Source of the DNA: Gracilaria domingensis
Lineage: Eukaryota; Rhodophyta; Florideophyceae; Gracilariales; Gracilariaceae
Assembly (NCBI GenBank): GCA_022539475.1
Contig: VCMS01000070.1
Span: forward strand, 62,001-126,000
DNA: 64,000 nucleotides
Reading direction: 5' to 3'
Made by a program: the position numbers and the translations under genes. A model generated the notes under the pieces. It did no database searches, was not told the origin of the DNA, and saw only the letters and a list, made by a program, of their open reading frames with translations. Shown piece by piece: positions 36,745-47,317 of the stretch. Within the stretch, counting starts at the first letter, position 1; the number at the start of each line of letters is the position of its first letter.

Positions 36745-37431
36745 TTACAACGCATCGGCGCAGATTTTGAGGGCCAGCTCCTCGGCGATTTTCTCCAGGG
36801 CGAGAACGTCGAGGAAGCTATCCACCTGGAACACCTTGTCGGCGTCCCCACCAGCAATGTCCAACAAAATGTCCTCGTCCGCCGCGCCAGCGGCCACCAC
36901 GCAAACACTGCCTCCGATACTGCGGAACAGATCGGCGCGTGCCACCGCACTGGCTCCGATGTTGCTCATGCCGTCCCCTAGAAGAACGATCTTGTTGGCC
37001 TCACCGGGCCTGCGCGAAAGCTGCGAGAAGCAGGCGCTAATACCGCCCGACACAAACGACAAGCCGCGCAGCTGCTCTTCGGTTTGCACCAGAGTGTTGA
37101 ACGTGGGAGAATCGGGCGTGAGGTCGGTAATGGTACTCACCGAAGTGGAGTACTGCACTGCACCCAACTCCAACGGGTTATCCACCAGCACAGCGCTCAC
37201 GTCCAAAACAAAGAACCTCTCGTTGGTGAACTCTTGCGAGCTAATTGAGCCACTGCCGTCGATCGCAAAGCACACGTTCAGATTGCATCCGCCAGCTGCC
37301 TCAATCTTGGCTTTGAGCTCTGCTAGTGCGGCAGCACTCATTCGTCCAGCCACAGGGAGCTGTTTCACAGCAGATGCATTGACTGCGATGCAGAGCGCGG
37401 CAGCGATGGAAAAGAACACAAAGTTGATCAT
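36745..37431 (-). CDS. Secreted von Willebrand factor A domain protein (vWA-a, copy 1)
   Basis: 228 residues. The start chosen is MINFVFFSIAAALCIAVNASA, a clear signal peptide, 132 bp downstream of a TATATAA box. The frame is open for 142 codons further upstream, but that would put the TATA box inside the gene. A vWA domain fills the mature protein. The metal-ion site motif DGSGS is at 58-62 and the later MIDAS aspartate is in LLGDG near 153. The middle threonine is replaced by Ser/Gly (SFVSGG). Such domains bind protein or carbohydrate ligands through a divalent metal, and the stand-alone secreted form suggests an extracellular adhesion or matrix role. It lies outward-facing in the left arm of the inverted repeat, opposite an identical gene at 41255. 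Confidence 0.88.
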   Translation of the reverse strand: MINFVFFSIAAALCIAVNASAVKQLPVAGRMSAAALAELKAKIEAAGGCNLNVCFAIDGSGSISSQEFTNERFFVLDVSAVLVDNPLELGAVQYSTSVSTITDLTPDSPTFNTLVQTEEQLRGLSFVSGGISACFSQLSRRPGEANKIVLLGDGMSNIGASAVARADLFRSIGGSVCVVAAGAADEDILLDIAGGDADKVFQVDSFLDVLALEKIAEELALKICADAL

Positions 37432-37562
37432 TGTGGTTTGTGGGTGAGGGTCAGTTGAAGCTGTTGTGTAGAAGCTGGGATTTGTTCTGAAGCAGCTAGT
37501 AGAGTCGATGAGTGGGTGGATGGACGGCAGAGCTTGGAGGTTTTGGCGGCGCTGCGATGTGC

Positions 37563-37569
37563 TTATATA
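37563..37569 (-). promoter_or_regulatory. TATA box of vWA-a copy 1
   Basis: TATATAA on the minus strand, 132 bp before the start codon, identical in all four copies. Confidence 0.75.
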
Positions 37570-38819
37570 TGGAAGGAGATCGGAGCAGAAGGCATCGAAA
37601 TGTTTTACTGGAGGAAGAGGTGCATCGCGAACGAAAAGTCGTGAAGGACTAGAGTGTTGTTCTTGTTGCCCCTCTGCTGCTGTATTGTGTTGTTGTTCGT
37701 TGTTAGTTGTTTGAGTCATTAAGGATCGCCTCGTGCAGAGTTGAAACGTTTTCGCACTGGCAACTGGCGAAAACGAAGCGATGGATTGTAGAAGAAACGA
37801 ATGTACAGCTGCTGAATACGGAGCAGCATTGTGTGTAGCTGGGGCAAGGGACATCAAGCTGGCAGCGTTAATTCGGAACGAGATTGTCGAAAGCGTTTGG
37901 AGATTTCGCTCCGTGCGATGTGGTGATTGGATCGTTCTTTCACGCTCTCATTGGAGTTTATCGTACTTTTATCGTTACGATGGGGCCAGAGAATGCAGAG
38001 TGGTGTATCTACACGTATCTGTTGCGGGGCATGTCGGGACAGTGCAGCAGGGTTCAGGCACGTGCAAGGACGAGGCCACAGCCATGCAACCCTCTTCTTT
38101 CGATTGCCCGAAAGCAACAAGGGCGGCACTTGTTTCTCCGTGACAATAGCTCATGAGCCAGTAAAAGGGAAAAGACAGATCATGTCTGGGCATTGGAACC
38201 GAGGTAGCCCTTATTCGGTCGCCCTCACTAGATCGCAAGATGTAGCTTGTGCGCGCCGAGAGACAATTTGTCAACGAAGCATCAGTTTCCTTCTCCTCAA
38301 ACTCCTGCGCAAATTTAGTTGTCGCTGACAACGCTGAAGAGTACGTGTAGTTGATTGCGTGCAATGGTTGTCGTGTGGTAGGGATGCTTTTCTGGTAGAT
38401 CGGTCATTGGCCGGGCAATGCATGGATGACTTGTGCGGTTTCTCGCGAGAAAGCGTGCGCACTCTGCCAGCCAATGGATGCCCTCTGCACTCCGCCCCTC
38501 TCACGCAAAAGCGCAAAAGTGCAGTGACCATGCCTCAGCCAGGCACAAGCTGAGCACCCGCACGTGTAGCTCTGTCGATGTGCTACTCAGACAGCATCGC
38601 TGCCGCCGACGTAGCATACGCGCCGCCGCCGATATACACTGTTTCTCGTCGTACACGTGTGAATATCGCGGTGAGTCCAATATTTGTTACTTGCTTCAAA
38701 TTATCACTCATAAATCGTCTACTTGTTCCTCCCATGTTTTCAATCTGAGCACACCCGTACTTTCTTCCATCACCTGCCTTTTCCTCAACCTTTTCCTTCA
38801 TCCTCCAGTTCTTCCGAAC

Positions 38820-39452
38820 ATGAAGACAGCAGTGCTCCTTGTTACCAACTTCGCATTCTTTGTCTATCTTGCCGCTGCACTCAACGAAATCGGCACTCTT
38901 TGCGAAGATCCAGACGACTCTATCAGCGTATGCTTCGCTCTGGACGGAAGCTCTTCCATTTGCCCTTCAGCCTTCAGCACTCAAATAAGTGTGGTGCTCC
39001 AAACTATTGAAGCTATACCACCCCGCGTACGAAATGTAAGGCTGGCGGCCAACCAATATGGAAGCTCCGTCACATCCATCAGTCCGTTTACTTCGGATCG
39101 CAACGCTTTCCGTTCTGCCGTGCGGCTCACTGAACAGCTGCAATTAGATGGAACTTTTGTTGCAGCTGGATTGAACTATTGCATCAGCGAGTTCTCGGAG
39201 AGGTGTGGACGAGAGAACAACATTGTTCTTCTAGGTGACGGAAACAATAACATTGGTACTGATCCTGGAGAAAGGGCTGAGTTTTTCTTCGCCCTTGGAG
39301 GAGTGATTCACGTTGTGGGCGTCGGGGAGTCGCAGAACATCACATCTTTGACCAGCATAGCAGGCGATAACCCTCAAAGAGTTTTCAGCGTTGAAGGCGA
39401 TGTTTCGGTTGCAGACATCTCTCGCGATCTGTCTAGGTTGCTGTTCTCTTGA
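38820..39452 (+). CDS. Secreted von Willebrand factor A domain protein (vWA-b, copy 1)
   Basis: 210 residues from MKTAVLLVTNFAFFVYLAAA, a signal peptide directly followed by the mature N-terminus. The longer open frame upstream (from 38433) is Ser/Arg-rich without features. The vWA domain carries a full MIDAS: DGSSS at 42-46, threonine in DGTFVAAG (about 112), and aspartate in LLGDG (about 140). vWA-a lacks the middle threonine. It shares phrases with vWA-a (IVLLGDG..NNIG), so the two are paralogues. It stands in the centre of the inverted repeat between two vWA-a genes. An AATAAA signal follows the stop by 17 bp. Confidence 0.88.
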   Translation: MKTAVLLVTNFAFFVYLAAALNEIGTLCEDPDDSISVCFALDGSSSICPSAFSTQISVVLQTIEAIPPRVRNVRLAANQYGSSVTSISPFTSDRNAFRSAVRLTEQLQLDGTFVAAGLNYCISEFSERCGRENNIVLLGDGNNNIGTDPGERAEFFFALGGVIHVVGVGESQNITSLTSIAGDNPQRVFSVEGDVSVADISRDLSRLLFS

Positions 39453-39468
39453 GAGGCATCCAGTCCCC

Positions 39469-39474
39469 AATAAA
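39469..39474 (+). terminator. Polyadenylation signal of vWA-b copy 1
   Basis: AATAAA 17 bp after the stop codon at 39452, and identical in the duplicate at 56788. Confidence 0.6.
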
Positions 39475-40605
39475 TAACCATTGAAGCACATTGGTTTGCT
39501 TGCTTGATTTGAAAAGCATCATTCATCTCTAAAAATTCTGTGTATGTGCTTTACTGCATGCTAACTGACCTGTTCGGAGTATGAAATGCTGATGCCAATC
39601 AGGATGATGGCGTAGAGTAAGTATTATTGTCCACCTCGTTTGATGGTTTAGAATAGGTGATATTGGCCACCTCGTTTAAGGTATTCAGCTCAAATTCTTT
39701 TGTGTTCCTAGATCACCTGCAGTATGCTGAAGCACAAATCAACGTAACTTGTGCTCTCCATAGAAGAGATGCGTTCTTGGAATTGGACAACAGAATTTTA
39801 GAGAGAGCGATCGAGGCACCAAACCTCCACGCAGGACGGCTCATTCCGGTTCTGAACGAAGACCAAAAGCATCGAAGAAGACCATCCTTCCAGAAAATTA
39901 TCCTGCCCCTGACCCTTTCGGGTAGCCGCAACTGGGGCAAAGAAATCCACTGATTTGCCTACGTGTAGAACCATCAGCAATAACGACGCTTTTTCTAGAT
40001 GATGTTTCGTCAGCACTGTTCATAGGGTTATGCTGGTTATCGATAGAAGATATCGAAAGCTTCGGTGCAGAGTTCAAGGTGAGAGACAAGATTTTCCGTC
40101 CAGTCACGATCGTGTCGTCGAATGACCTAGAAGGGCAAGGTAGCGATGCTGACGGCATAGCAATGGGCAGTGCTACAGATGCTGTGGCACAAAATTGCGT
40201 GGCTGATGCATCGTCAGCGCTTGCTGATGCGGCGTCTTGCACACAAAGTAGCAGCGTGAGAGGTCGAGCGTCTGAGCCGGTGCAGGGCCACTGATTGTGA
40301 GAATGTCGGTTGCCGCGCTACTCCCTACTCCCACGGTGAATTTGCGCAAAGCGCAGTGAAGAAGGAGATCAATGTATCGATATCGACTTGAATGCTTGCT
40401 TGCACAAGCATTTAGTTAGACTTCCTAGTTTCTCGGGGGTGCCTATACTTCACAAGTCTAACTAGCTTATCCAACAAGAATGCGAATGGGGCGTAAAAAG
40501 GCTTACATTGATGCGTACGTTGATGCATATGGCATCCACATAATCTTGCTTTTCCGTCGCAGTATCTCAAACCAATGCACGCAGTGCTGCTCGTCAGACA
40601 ACGTG
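39475..40605. other. Centre of inverted repeat without recognised gene
   Basis: Open frames of 98-114 codons on either strand (for example 39657-39953 plus and 39898-40242 minus) match nothing I know. An inverted repeat AGTTAGACTT...AAGTCTAACT spans about 40415-40464. The phrase CACCTCGTTT occurs twice near 39633 and 39670. The whole stretch is repeated almost exactly at 56794-57924. Confidence 0.5.
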
Positions 40606-41116
40606 AGAGGGTTGCATGGCTGTGGCCTCGTCCTTGCACGTGCCTGAACCCTGCTGCACCGCAACAGATACGTGTAGATACACCACTCTGCATTCTCTGG
40701 CCCCATCGTAACGATAAAAGTACGATAAACTCCAATGAGAGCGTGAAAGAACGATCCAATCACCACATCGCACGGAGCGAAATCTCCAAACGCTTTCGAC
40801 AATCTCGTTCCGAATTAACGCTGCCAGCTTGATGTCCCTTGCCCCAGCTACACACAATGCTGCTCCGTATTCAGCAGCTGTACATTCGTTTCTTCTACAA
40901 TCCATCGCTTCGTTTTCGCCAGTTGCCAGTGCGAAAACGTTTCAACTCTGCACGAGGCGATCCTTAATGACTCAAACAACTAACAACGAACAACAACACA
41001 ATACAGCAGCAGAGGGGCAACAAGAACAACACTCTAGTCCTTCACGACTTTTCGTTCGCGATGCACCTCTTCCTCCAGTAAAACATTTCGATGCCTTCTG
41101 CTCCGATCTCCTTCCA

Positions 41117-41123
41117 TATATAA
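41117..41123 (+). promoter_or_regulatory. TATA box of vWA-a copy 2
   Basis: TATATAA, 132 bp before the ATG at 41255. Confidence 0.75.
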
Positions 41124-41254
41124 GCACATCGCAGCGCCGCCAAAACCTCCAAGCTCTGCCGTCCATCCACCCACTCATCGACTCTACTAGCTGCTTCAGA
41201 ACAAATCCCAGCTTCTACACAACAGCTTCAACTGACCCTCACCCACAAACCATA

Positions 41255-41941
41255 ATGATCAACTTTGTGTTCTTTTCCATCGCTGCCGCGCTCTGCATCG
41301 CAGTCAATGCATCTGCTGTGAAACAGCTCCCTGTGGCTGGACGAATGAGTGCTGCCGCACTAGCAGAGCTCAAAGCCAAGATTGAGGCAGCTGGCGGATG
41401 CAATCTGAACGTGTGCTTTGCGATCGACGGCAGTGGCTCAATTAGCTCGCAAGAGTTCACCAACGAGAGGTTCTTTGTTTTGGACGTGAGCGCTGTGCTG
41501 GTGGATAACCCGTTGGAGTTGGGTGCAGTGCAGTACTCCACTTCGGTGAGTACCATTACCGACCTCACGCCCGATTCTCCCACGTTCAACACTCTGGTGC
41601 AAACCGAAGAGCAGCTGCGCGGCTTGTCGTTTGTGTCGGGCGGTATTAGCGCCTGCTTCTCGCAGCTTTCGCGCAGGCCCGGTGAGGCCAACAAGATCGT
41701 TCTTCTAGGGGACGGCATGAGCAACATCGGAGCCAGTGCGGTGGCACGCGCCGATCTGTTCCGCAGTATCGGAGGCAGTGTTTGCGTGGTGGCCGCTGGC
41801 GCGGCGGACGAGGACATTTTGTTGGACATTGCTGGTGGGGACGCCGACAAGGTGTTCCAGGTGGATAGCTTCCTCGACGTTCTCGCCCTGGAGAAAATCG
41901 CCGAGGAGCTGGCCCTCAAAATCTGCGCCGATGCGTTGTAA
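41255..41941 (+). CDS. Secreted von Willebrand factor A domain protein (vWA-a, copy 2)
   Basis: The 228-residue product is identical to copy 1. Differences lie outside the coding part: the base three before the ATG (T here, C in copies 1 and 3) and the ~25 bp after the stop. After the stop this copy reads AAGCGGCGGGGG, like copy 3, while copies 1 and 4 read AAGAGGTAGGGG. An AATAAA signal lies at 42022. Same domain features as copy 1: signal peptide, DGSGS metal site, missing middle Thr. Confidence 0.88.
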   Translation: MINFVFFSIAAALCIAVNASAVKQLPVAGRMSAAALAELKAKIEAAGGCNLNVCFAIDGSGSISSQEFTNERFFVLDVSAVLVDNPLELGAVQYSTSVSTITDLTPDSPTFNTLVQTEEQLRGLSFVSGGISACFSQLSRRPGEANKIVLLGDGMSNIGASAVARADLFRSIGGSVCVVAAGAADEDILLDIAGGDADKVFQVDSFLDVLALEKIAEELALKICADAL

Positions 41942-42021
41942 AGCGGCGGGGGTTGCCAGGAAACTGTTGCCGTCTCCAACAGCTCACGAGACGAGCACTG
42001 GAAAGAGCAGTGTAGATTGTG

Positions 42022-42027
42022 AATAAA
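42022..42027 (+). terminator. Polyadenylation signal of vWA-a copy 2
   Basis: AATAAA about 80 bp after the stop codon. Confidence 0.7.
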
Positions 42028-42308
42028 GCACAAGTCTCATTTCCCACACACCTTGTCTCTCATTTCAAGCATAAGATATAAGATATTCATCAAGTTTATT
42101 TCGATAGTTTCCGCGTTGTCGAGCGTTTACACGTCTACAGGAAGGGGAACACGTGTGATAGTGTACGACTTGAGCTTGCAGAGATGTGAGTTACGCTAAA
42201 AGTGTGGAATACATTTGTCGTATCTGTAAGAAAAGAGGTAAAGAGGCTCTTGTGGCGGCATTCTCTGCCGCAGTCGGGACAGTCGCTCATCTTAATCGCC
42301 CCATAGAG

Positions 42309-42859
42309 CAGGGCCGTATTTGTGACTACATTTTTGAGCAAATCCGAAAGTCAAAGTCATTCAAAAAAAATTCTTAGTCAGTCATATTTAGTCACGTTTT
42401 TCTTGGTTCTTTTTCTAAGCGTGTTTGCTTAGAAACAAACTGTACTGCCCTTTTTTTGAGATATAAAAATATATTTGTCAATTTGTTCAGCTTCTAACAT
42501 CGTAAATTCGTTCTAAAGAATGTTAATATCAAACTTCAAATTTTTTGAAAGTTTTGTAAAGTGACGAAAAATTTGAAAACAGAGGCTAAATTATTCAAAC
42601 GAAGGAATGTCTTAGCAAATTATTAACTATGTATACTATTTATAGTAAAATTAAAAATTGAGACATGTTTTGAAAACCATGTAAGCTACCATACTGAACA
42701 AGTGTAGCACTATTAGTGGTTATGAATGCAAAACGTGTGTTCATGGCCACGTGTACTGCAAATGGCTACGTGTGACCACTGTTTTATTGCCTGTTGTAGT
42801 CAGTCAGTCATTAGTCATTTGTTTTTCTATCATTTCATTGAGTCACAAATACAAATCTG
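42309..42859. mobile_element. hAT-type MITE, inverted copy
   Basis: Same 551-bp length as 35827-36377, in opposite orientation at the other end of the inverted repeat. Its right terminus is decayed (AATACAAATCTG), and the flanking 8-mers no longer match each other well. Because both MITEs sit at homologous positions, the insertion came before the inverted duplication. Confidence 0.85.
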
Positions 42860-42867
42860 CTCTAAGG

Positions 42868-43300
42868 ATTGAGAGATGTATGCTTCTTCAGTGCTGGCAC
42901 GGATTCACACAGAGGTATTCTGCACGGAGGAGCCGACGAGTTTAGCACAGGAGATCCTGGTGAACGGGAACGTTCTAGTAAAGCTCCGCCACACCGCCAA
43001 GCCGTAGAACATTCTTTATATATTAAATTTTGTAGAGTGTTCGGTAGAAGGCTACGTCAAAAGGGAACGTTTGCCTGGATCGGGCGCTTTGAGTATTTGC
43101 AAAATATTTGCATGTGCGCTAAGCTGACCATAGCCGCCCGAGCGGAGTTGTGCGACTGACCACGATGGTGGACGAGCGCCTTGGTAGGCACGGTAATCCG
43201 GTGATGCCAGTTAAACCTCACCGTCATTCAGTCGTACACCCCTCCGAAAAGGTGATCATTGCAATCGGCATTTGCCTCGACCAAGGAGCGATGTGTCACG
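42868..43300. other. No gene recognised
   Basis: Between the inverted repeat and the palindrome-rich element. About 60 bp next to the MITE are homologous to 35765-35826 in inverse orientation. The rest shows no recognisable gene. Confidence 0.5.
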
Positions 43301-43406
43301 CCTTACGGATGAAACGAAGGAGCCCGTAAAAACGGTGTGGCATTGCTGCGAGGGTCGACGTTGTCTCGATCGTCATACGACGCCCACGCGCCCGCAGACG
43401 AGTTGA

Positions 43407-43892
43407 CTACCGGTTAGAACGGGACAGCAGGAGCGATCCAGTTTCACTGCGGTACAGACGCCGGGGCGGAAGTTGAGCACCCGTCTGGGGAAGAGAGGCC
43501 GTGTGAAATCCCGGATTGACCGGTTGCGGAAATGGAACGCCAGCGGAGAAAGGCTGTGGGAGAGGCACTCTAGAGGAGGAAGGGTGGAGCGGCCCAGCGA
43601 AACCACCAAAGAATTGATTTTGAGAGCCGCCAGGCGGTTGGTTGCTACCCTGATTCGGGTTCGGCATCGCCGGAAGCGCGCGAGGGAGAAACGAAAGCGC
43701 TGGAAGCGTAAGAGAAGAGAGAGCGCGCCGAGGTATCGGAGGAGACCCTACCGCAGTCCGCGTGGAGGAGTGTTGACCGGTGTCGCTGCTAGAAGAGACC
43801 GTAAGGGCCGGATTGAAGACCGTCATGTCAACGTGCTTAAATGAACTCCAGAGGAGGAAAGCGAAACCGCTCGCGGGGTCCTCTCGCACCAT
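43407..43892 (-). CDS. Hypothetical Pro/Ser/Gln-rich ORF in palindrome-rich element
   Basis: 161 codons. The second half (after MPNPNQGSNQPPGGS) is rich in Pro, Gln and Phe with phrases such as SRVPLPQPFSAGVPFPQPV. A similar low-complexity phrase (RSVPLPQSAAASQPG) occurs near the N-terminus of the ORF at 45006, so the two may be related parts of the same element, possibly a gag-like N-terminus. No domain is recognised. Confidence 0.3.
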   Translation of the reverse strand: MVREDPASGFAFLLWSSFKHVDMTVFNPALTVSSSSDTGQHSSTRTAVGSPPIPRRALSSLTLPALSFLPRALPAMPNPNQGSNQPPGGSQNQFFGGFAGPLHPSSSRVPLPQPFSAGVPFPQPVNPGFHTASLPQTGAQLPPRRLYRSETGSLLLSRSNR

Positions 43893-45005
43893 AAGGAGGG
43901 GGAAATGTAGTGCAACGCGATTGCGTGACTCCTTCGGTAATGAGATTCATAATGTGCACGGCGATGACGGGAGGTGGTGGCACACAGTATGAATAACTGG
44001 TGAGATCAGTCCATTCTTGTACGTTGTGTGTGTTTTTTCGATTTCTGTCCCTGTTATACAGGTAGCACTACTTGGTGTACCGGTGCATACCGTTTGTGGT
44101 GCAAACCCGGTGACGGGAAAACAATAGCCGCTTCGCGGAAGAGCACCGACAGGGGTGTTCAAACCCTGCTCCCTACAGGGGTAGGCGGAGTGACAGAACC
44201 CTCCGATACGGCCAACACGAGCCGGGTGTAAATCCGGATGGCCCCGATCTGGGCGTGCAGTCGGAGATGGAGGGGGTAGAATCGACGTAGGTATCCGGAT
44301 GACTCCGGCGAGCCCCAGCGAGTGGAGGTATCCAGCCCAACGGTTTGGGACGACAAAAGATTAACAAAGGAGCCGCACTGCGGAACACTGACTCGTGATA
44401 AGCGGGAAAACTTCCGAGACAAATGGGACAAACCTACAATGTAGGGCAGAGTAGCGAAAGCCGTAAGACGGAAATGAAAACAATAAAATAGATAAGAAAA
44501 GTGCCGTGACGACGGATTAGTACTCCTCAGAGACGGAGGTTGGTTGATCAGCCCGGAATTGCGGCAGTGTTCCCCAGGATGGGGCTTGTGACCGTGCGCA
44601 AGCGGCAAGAAGATCAGAGCCAAAGGCCTCGTTGAGGTTTACTTCCCGTACAGTGGCGGCAAGTGCCGCCACTTATGTACGGCACTTGAAAATATCAATT
44701 GAAATATCTAACTACCCGGCAATGCCGGCCAATACACTACAGGTGTGCAGCCGTGGCAGGCTTGCCACGGCGCTCCCGCTATCGGGCCAGCTCAGCACAC
44801 GTGTGCAGAAATACTACCCTTCCTAGGCATACCCCAAAATAGGGCCACTACCACAGTAGCCTCTCATAACCTGAGGTGTCGAAGCCGATAACGGATCAAC
44901 AAACTATGAAAAGCACCTCGGTGCATCCCCACAAAGGGCGTTTTGCTCTACATCTCCCCCTTCTCAGGCTGAGACACCGACTCCGTCGGCTCGACACGCC
45001 TCACG

Positions 45006-46808
45006 ATGGAGGTATATAAGGAAGTCTCCCAAGACGGGTCTGCCGAGAACTGTTCGGAGCCAACACATCCGGTGTCAGTAGCGAACCTCGCCATCACGAG
45101 CCCTCCCGCGATGTCCAACGCACCGAACGGCCCTCCGTCCACGACGTCACGTATGCAAGTGTTCAATCCGCCGTTCCGGTCTGTTCCCCTTCCGCAGTCA
45201 GCGGCTGCCTCTCAACCGGGTTCTTCCGGACAGGATCACGCTCCAGCTCAGGCTGGTCCTGCGCCCGTATGGGATTGGTTCAACGCCGAGATGCCAGCTA
45301 CGCTGGGTGGGTGGCCTACCGCAGTCGCGTTACGCATCCGGGATCCGCAACGGCACAGTTTCGTTTTCGCCCAGGCTCCCTGGCTTGACGCCGAGGCCGT
45401 TCGGGATACCGAGCTCGTCGACTCGTACGTTGTCGACGGTCAACTCCCTGGTGGGCTTCCTGCTGACGTTACCCGTTCATGGGACTGGATCGCCCGCGTT
45501 GCGGTTATACCGAGTTGCCTGTTTGTAGGTCGAAACGAGACGAGACAGTTCGCTCGCAATGAGATGGCCCGGATTGGGTACGCGCGACACTTCCGGGCTC
45601 CGAATGAACATCCGGTGCCGGCACAGTACCAGTACGACGTGGCACGTTACCGAACTTTCGGGGAGGTCGGCTACGGCGACCATCAAGCCAACGCGTTGGA
45701 CGAAATTGACCGATATTCGGACACCGTTCAGCCGCAGCAGGAGTTGATCCTGTGGGCGCGGCCCATTCTTTGCGCCGAGTTCCGGTTCTTTCGCCGTCCT
45801 GGACGGTCTCAATTTCACGAAGGCCTCCGATTCGAGAGAAAATGGCGTTCTCGCTTCGGGGTACTGGTGCCGTACCAGTGCACGGAGGTGGAGCGCATCG
45901 CGCGTCACTCCCATACTGGGCGGTACCTGCCGCTGCCTTCATTCTGGCCTGCGGTCGAAGTCCGACGAGGGTGTCACGTAGAGCTACCGCCCTGCCTAAC
46001 TTACATAGGCTCGTACTTCATGAACGATCCGCCTCGCGGCCTGTGGAGCATCCTGGAAACAGAATGGACGGTCCGCGTTGCGGCTTTCCTCCTCATCGAG
46101 GCATATGATTCGTACCGAGTTTGGTTCATCCCGGAGCTCATCCGGCAAGCGATCCGAGCGTTGGATCTCTCCGAAGTGCTCGGCTCGGTCCGCAATGCGC
46201 GCGAAGCCACCGCGTTGGTGGACGTCATTGACCAGATTGACTGGAATGAGTTGCCTTCTAGTCAGGTTTCCGACGGGGTTCGTCGGCAGTCGGACCGTTC
46301 TCCCGGACGGAACGTCAATGCCGGCGACTTCGTATACTTTGACCCACGGATTTGGGAGATAATTGGTCCCGCTGAGGGGGCTGGTCGCTGCCGAGAGGAG
46401 CGCCATATCCCAGATGGGCACCCGCGTGGGTTCGTTTACGTCGATGACGACGGTGATGACCCTACTGAGGGAGGGAGCCCCATGGATGAGGGGACCCCAG
46501 TGGGCGTGGAGGTTGTACCGGAGCCCGGAGCTATGGGCGACGACGACGAAGTCGTGGTTGTTGTCCCACCCGCTGCAGCGGATCCCGATCCGACCGGCCC
46601 GTGGGCTCAGGACGTAGCATTCGCCGGGGGCGGCAGTTCCTCTCTCACTCCGCGAGCGGCGGTCATTCGCGACTTCCCCCGAGGCGTGGGAGTGGCCGTT
46701 CCCGATACGGTGACCGACGAGTCGGAGTTGCAAGCGATAGCGGCACAGCGCTTCTCCGGGGCTCCCGGTAGTGGGGGCACCCCAGGTGCTGGGCCGTCCA
46801 GCCCGTAA
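45006..46808 (+). CDS. Unrecognised ~600-aa ORF of the palindrome-rich element
   Basis: A 600-codon frame with biased, protein-like composition. It has a Pro/Ser/Gln-rich N-terminus (to about 85), then a globular part rich in Trp, Arg and Tyr (about 85-420; phrases VWDWFNAEMPATLGGWPTA, YRTFGEVGYGDHQANALDE, RPILCAEFRFFRRPG). An acidic linker with DDDGDDP and VVVVVP follows, then a Gly/Pro/Ser tail. A TATATAAG sequence lies at 45013, just inside the first ATG, so translation may begin instead at 45111 (MSNAPNGPPS), leaving 565 residues. It is convergent with the gypsy pol tail at 47318-49180. I do not recognise the family. It could be an accessory (gag- or env-position) ORF of an LTR element, read antisense to pol. 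Confidence 0.55.
   Translation: MEVYKEVSQDGSAENCSEPTHPVSVANLAITSPPAMSNAPNGPPSTTSRMQVFNPPFRSVPLPQSAAASQPGSSGQDHAPAQAGPAPVWDWFNAEMPATLGGWPTAVALRIRDPQRHSFVFAQAPWLDAEAVRDTELVDSYVVDGQLPGGLPADVTRSWDWIARVAVIPSCLFVGRNETRQFARNEMARIGYARHFRAPNEHPVPAQYQYDVARYRTFGEVGYGDHQANALDEIDRYSDTVQPQQELILWARPILCAEFRFFRRPGRSQFHEGLRFERKWRSRFGVLVPYQCTEVERIARHSHTGRYLPLPSFWPAVEVRRGCHVELPPCLTYIGSYFMNDPPRGLWSILETEWTVRVAAFLLIEAYDSYRVWFIPELIRQAIRALDLSEVLGSVRNAREATALVDVIDQIDWNELPSSQVSDGVRRQSDRSPGRNVNAGDFVYFDPRIWEIIGPAEGAGRCREERHIPDGHPRGFVYVDDDGDDPTEGGSPMDEGTPVGVEVVPEPGAMGDDDEVVVVVPPAAADPDPTGPWAQDVAFAGGGSSSLTPRAAVIRDFPRGVGVAVPDTVTDESELQAIAAQRFSGAPGSGGTPGAGPSSP
45013..45020 (+). promoter_or_regulatory. Possible TATA box
   Basis: TATATAAG, 91 bp before the ATG at 45111, matching the spacing seen in the vWA genes only roughly. 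Two short hairpins lie directly upstream (44962-44974 and 44977-44989). Confidence 0.35.
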
Positions 46809-47317
46809 TTCCCCGGCTTGCGATCCCTGACGGGCTACGGTAGTCCGCGATAGACCCCGATGATGAGGGGCGACTCAATAGTTAGAGGTAAACTTTCTCC
46901 AGCCTTGCTGGCTTGGCTCAAACTTTTCGTCCTGTTCTCCCCCTTCTCAGTGGACAATACCTCGTTTGAGGCTGTTGCGAATGGCCCATAAGAGGGGGGT
47001 AACTTTTCCGCACAAGCGGCTGTAGCGATAAAACTTCTTAGTCTTCCTTCCAGTGTCCTGGCTTCTTCTCCTTTTTCTTAGGCTTCGTTCTTCTTCATCT
47101 TCTTCTCCACTGTAAGTGGCTTCCGCATTTTGCGGCGTGTGTTCCCAGCTTGAAGCTGTTCGCATTGAGCGGCTTGATCCGCCTAAGGCGGCTTACTGAT
47201 CTCAACTTAACTTAGTCGCATCCGCTTGAAGCGGCATATCCTTGCGTGATGCAATATTATCCGCATGAGGCGGCATATTCCGTCTGAGATGGCTGTGCTC
47301 AATTGAGTTGTGGGTGT

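Larger units (their letters stand above)
36378..38093. repeat. Left arm of vWA inverted repeat, block 1
   Basis: This is the reverse complement of 40606-42308, covering vWA-a with its promoter and 3' end. One 14-bp segment (about 38027-38040) is present here and absent from the right arm. Homology continues outward, at lower identity, through the MITEs to about 35760. Confidence 0.93.
40606..42308. repeat. Right arm of vWA inverted repeat, block 1
   Basis: Reverse complement of 36378-38093, lacking the 14-bp segment present in that arm. Confidence 0.93.

Noticed and set aside
36660-36950. Frames overlapping the vWA-a genes, including 264-291-codon antisense frames
   Set aside because: They are antisense or shifted readings of the strongly supported vWA-a coding sequence.
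37432-37857. 142-codon upstream extension of vWA-a
   Set aside because: It would place the TATATAA box inside the coding region and bury the signal peptide. The stretch is Ser/Thr/Pro-rich without features.
47100-47300. Regularly spaced short palindromes that could suggest a CRISPR array
   Set aside because: Stem sequences differ from unit to unit, spacing is irregular, there are no constant repeats, and the context is a eukaryotic retroelement.
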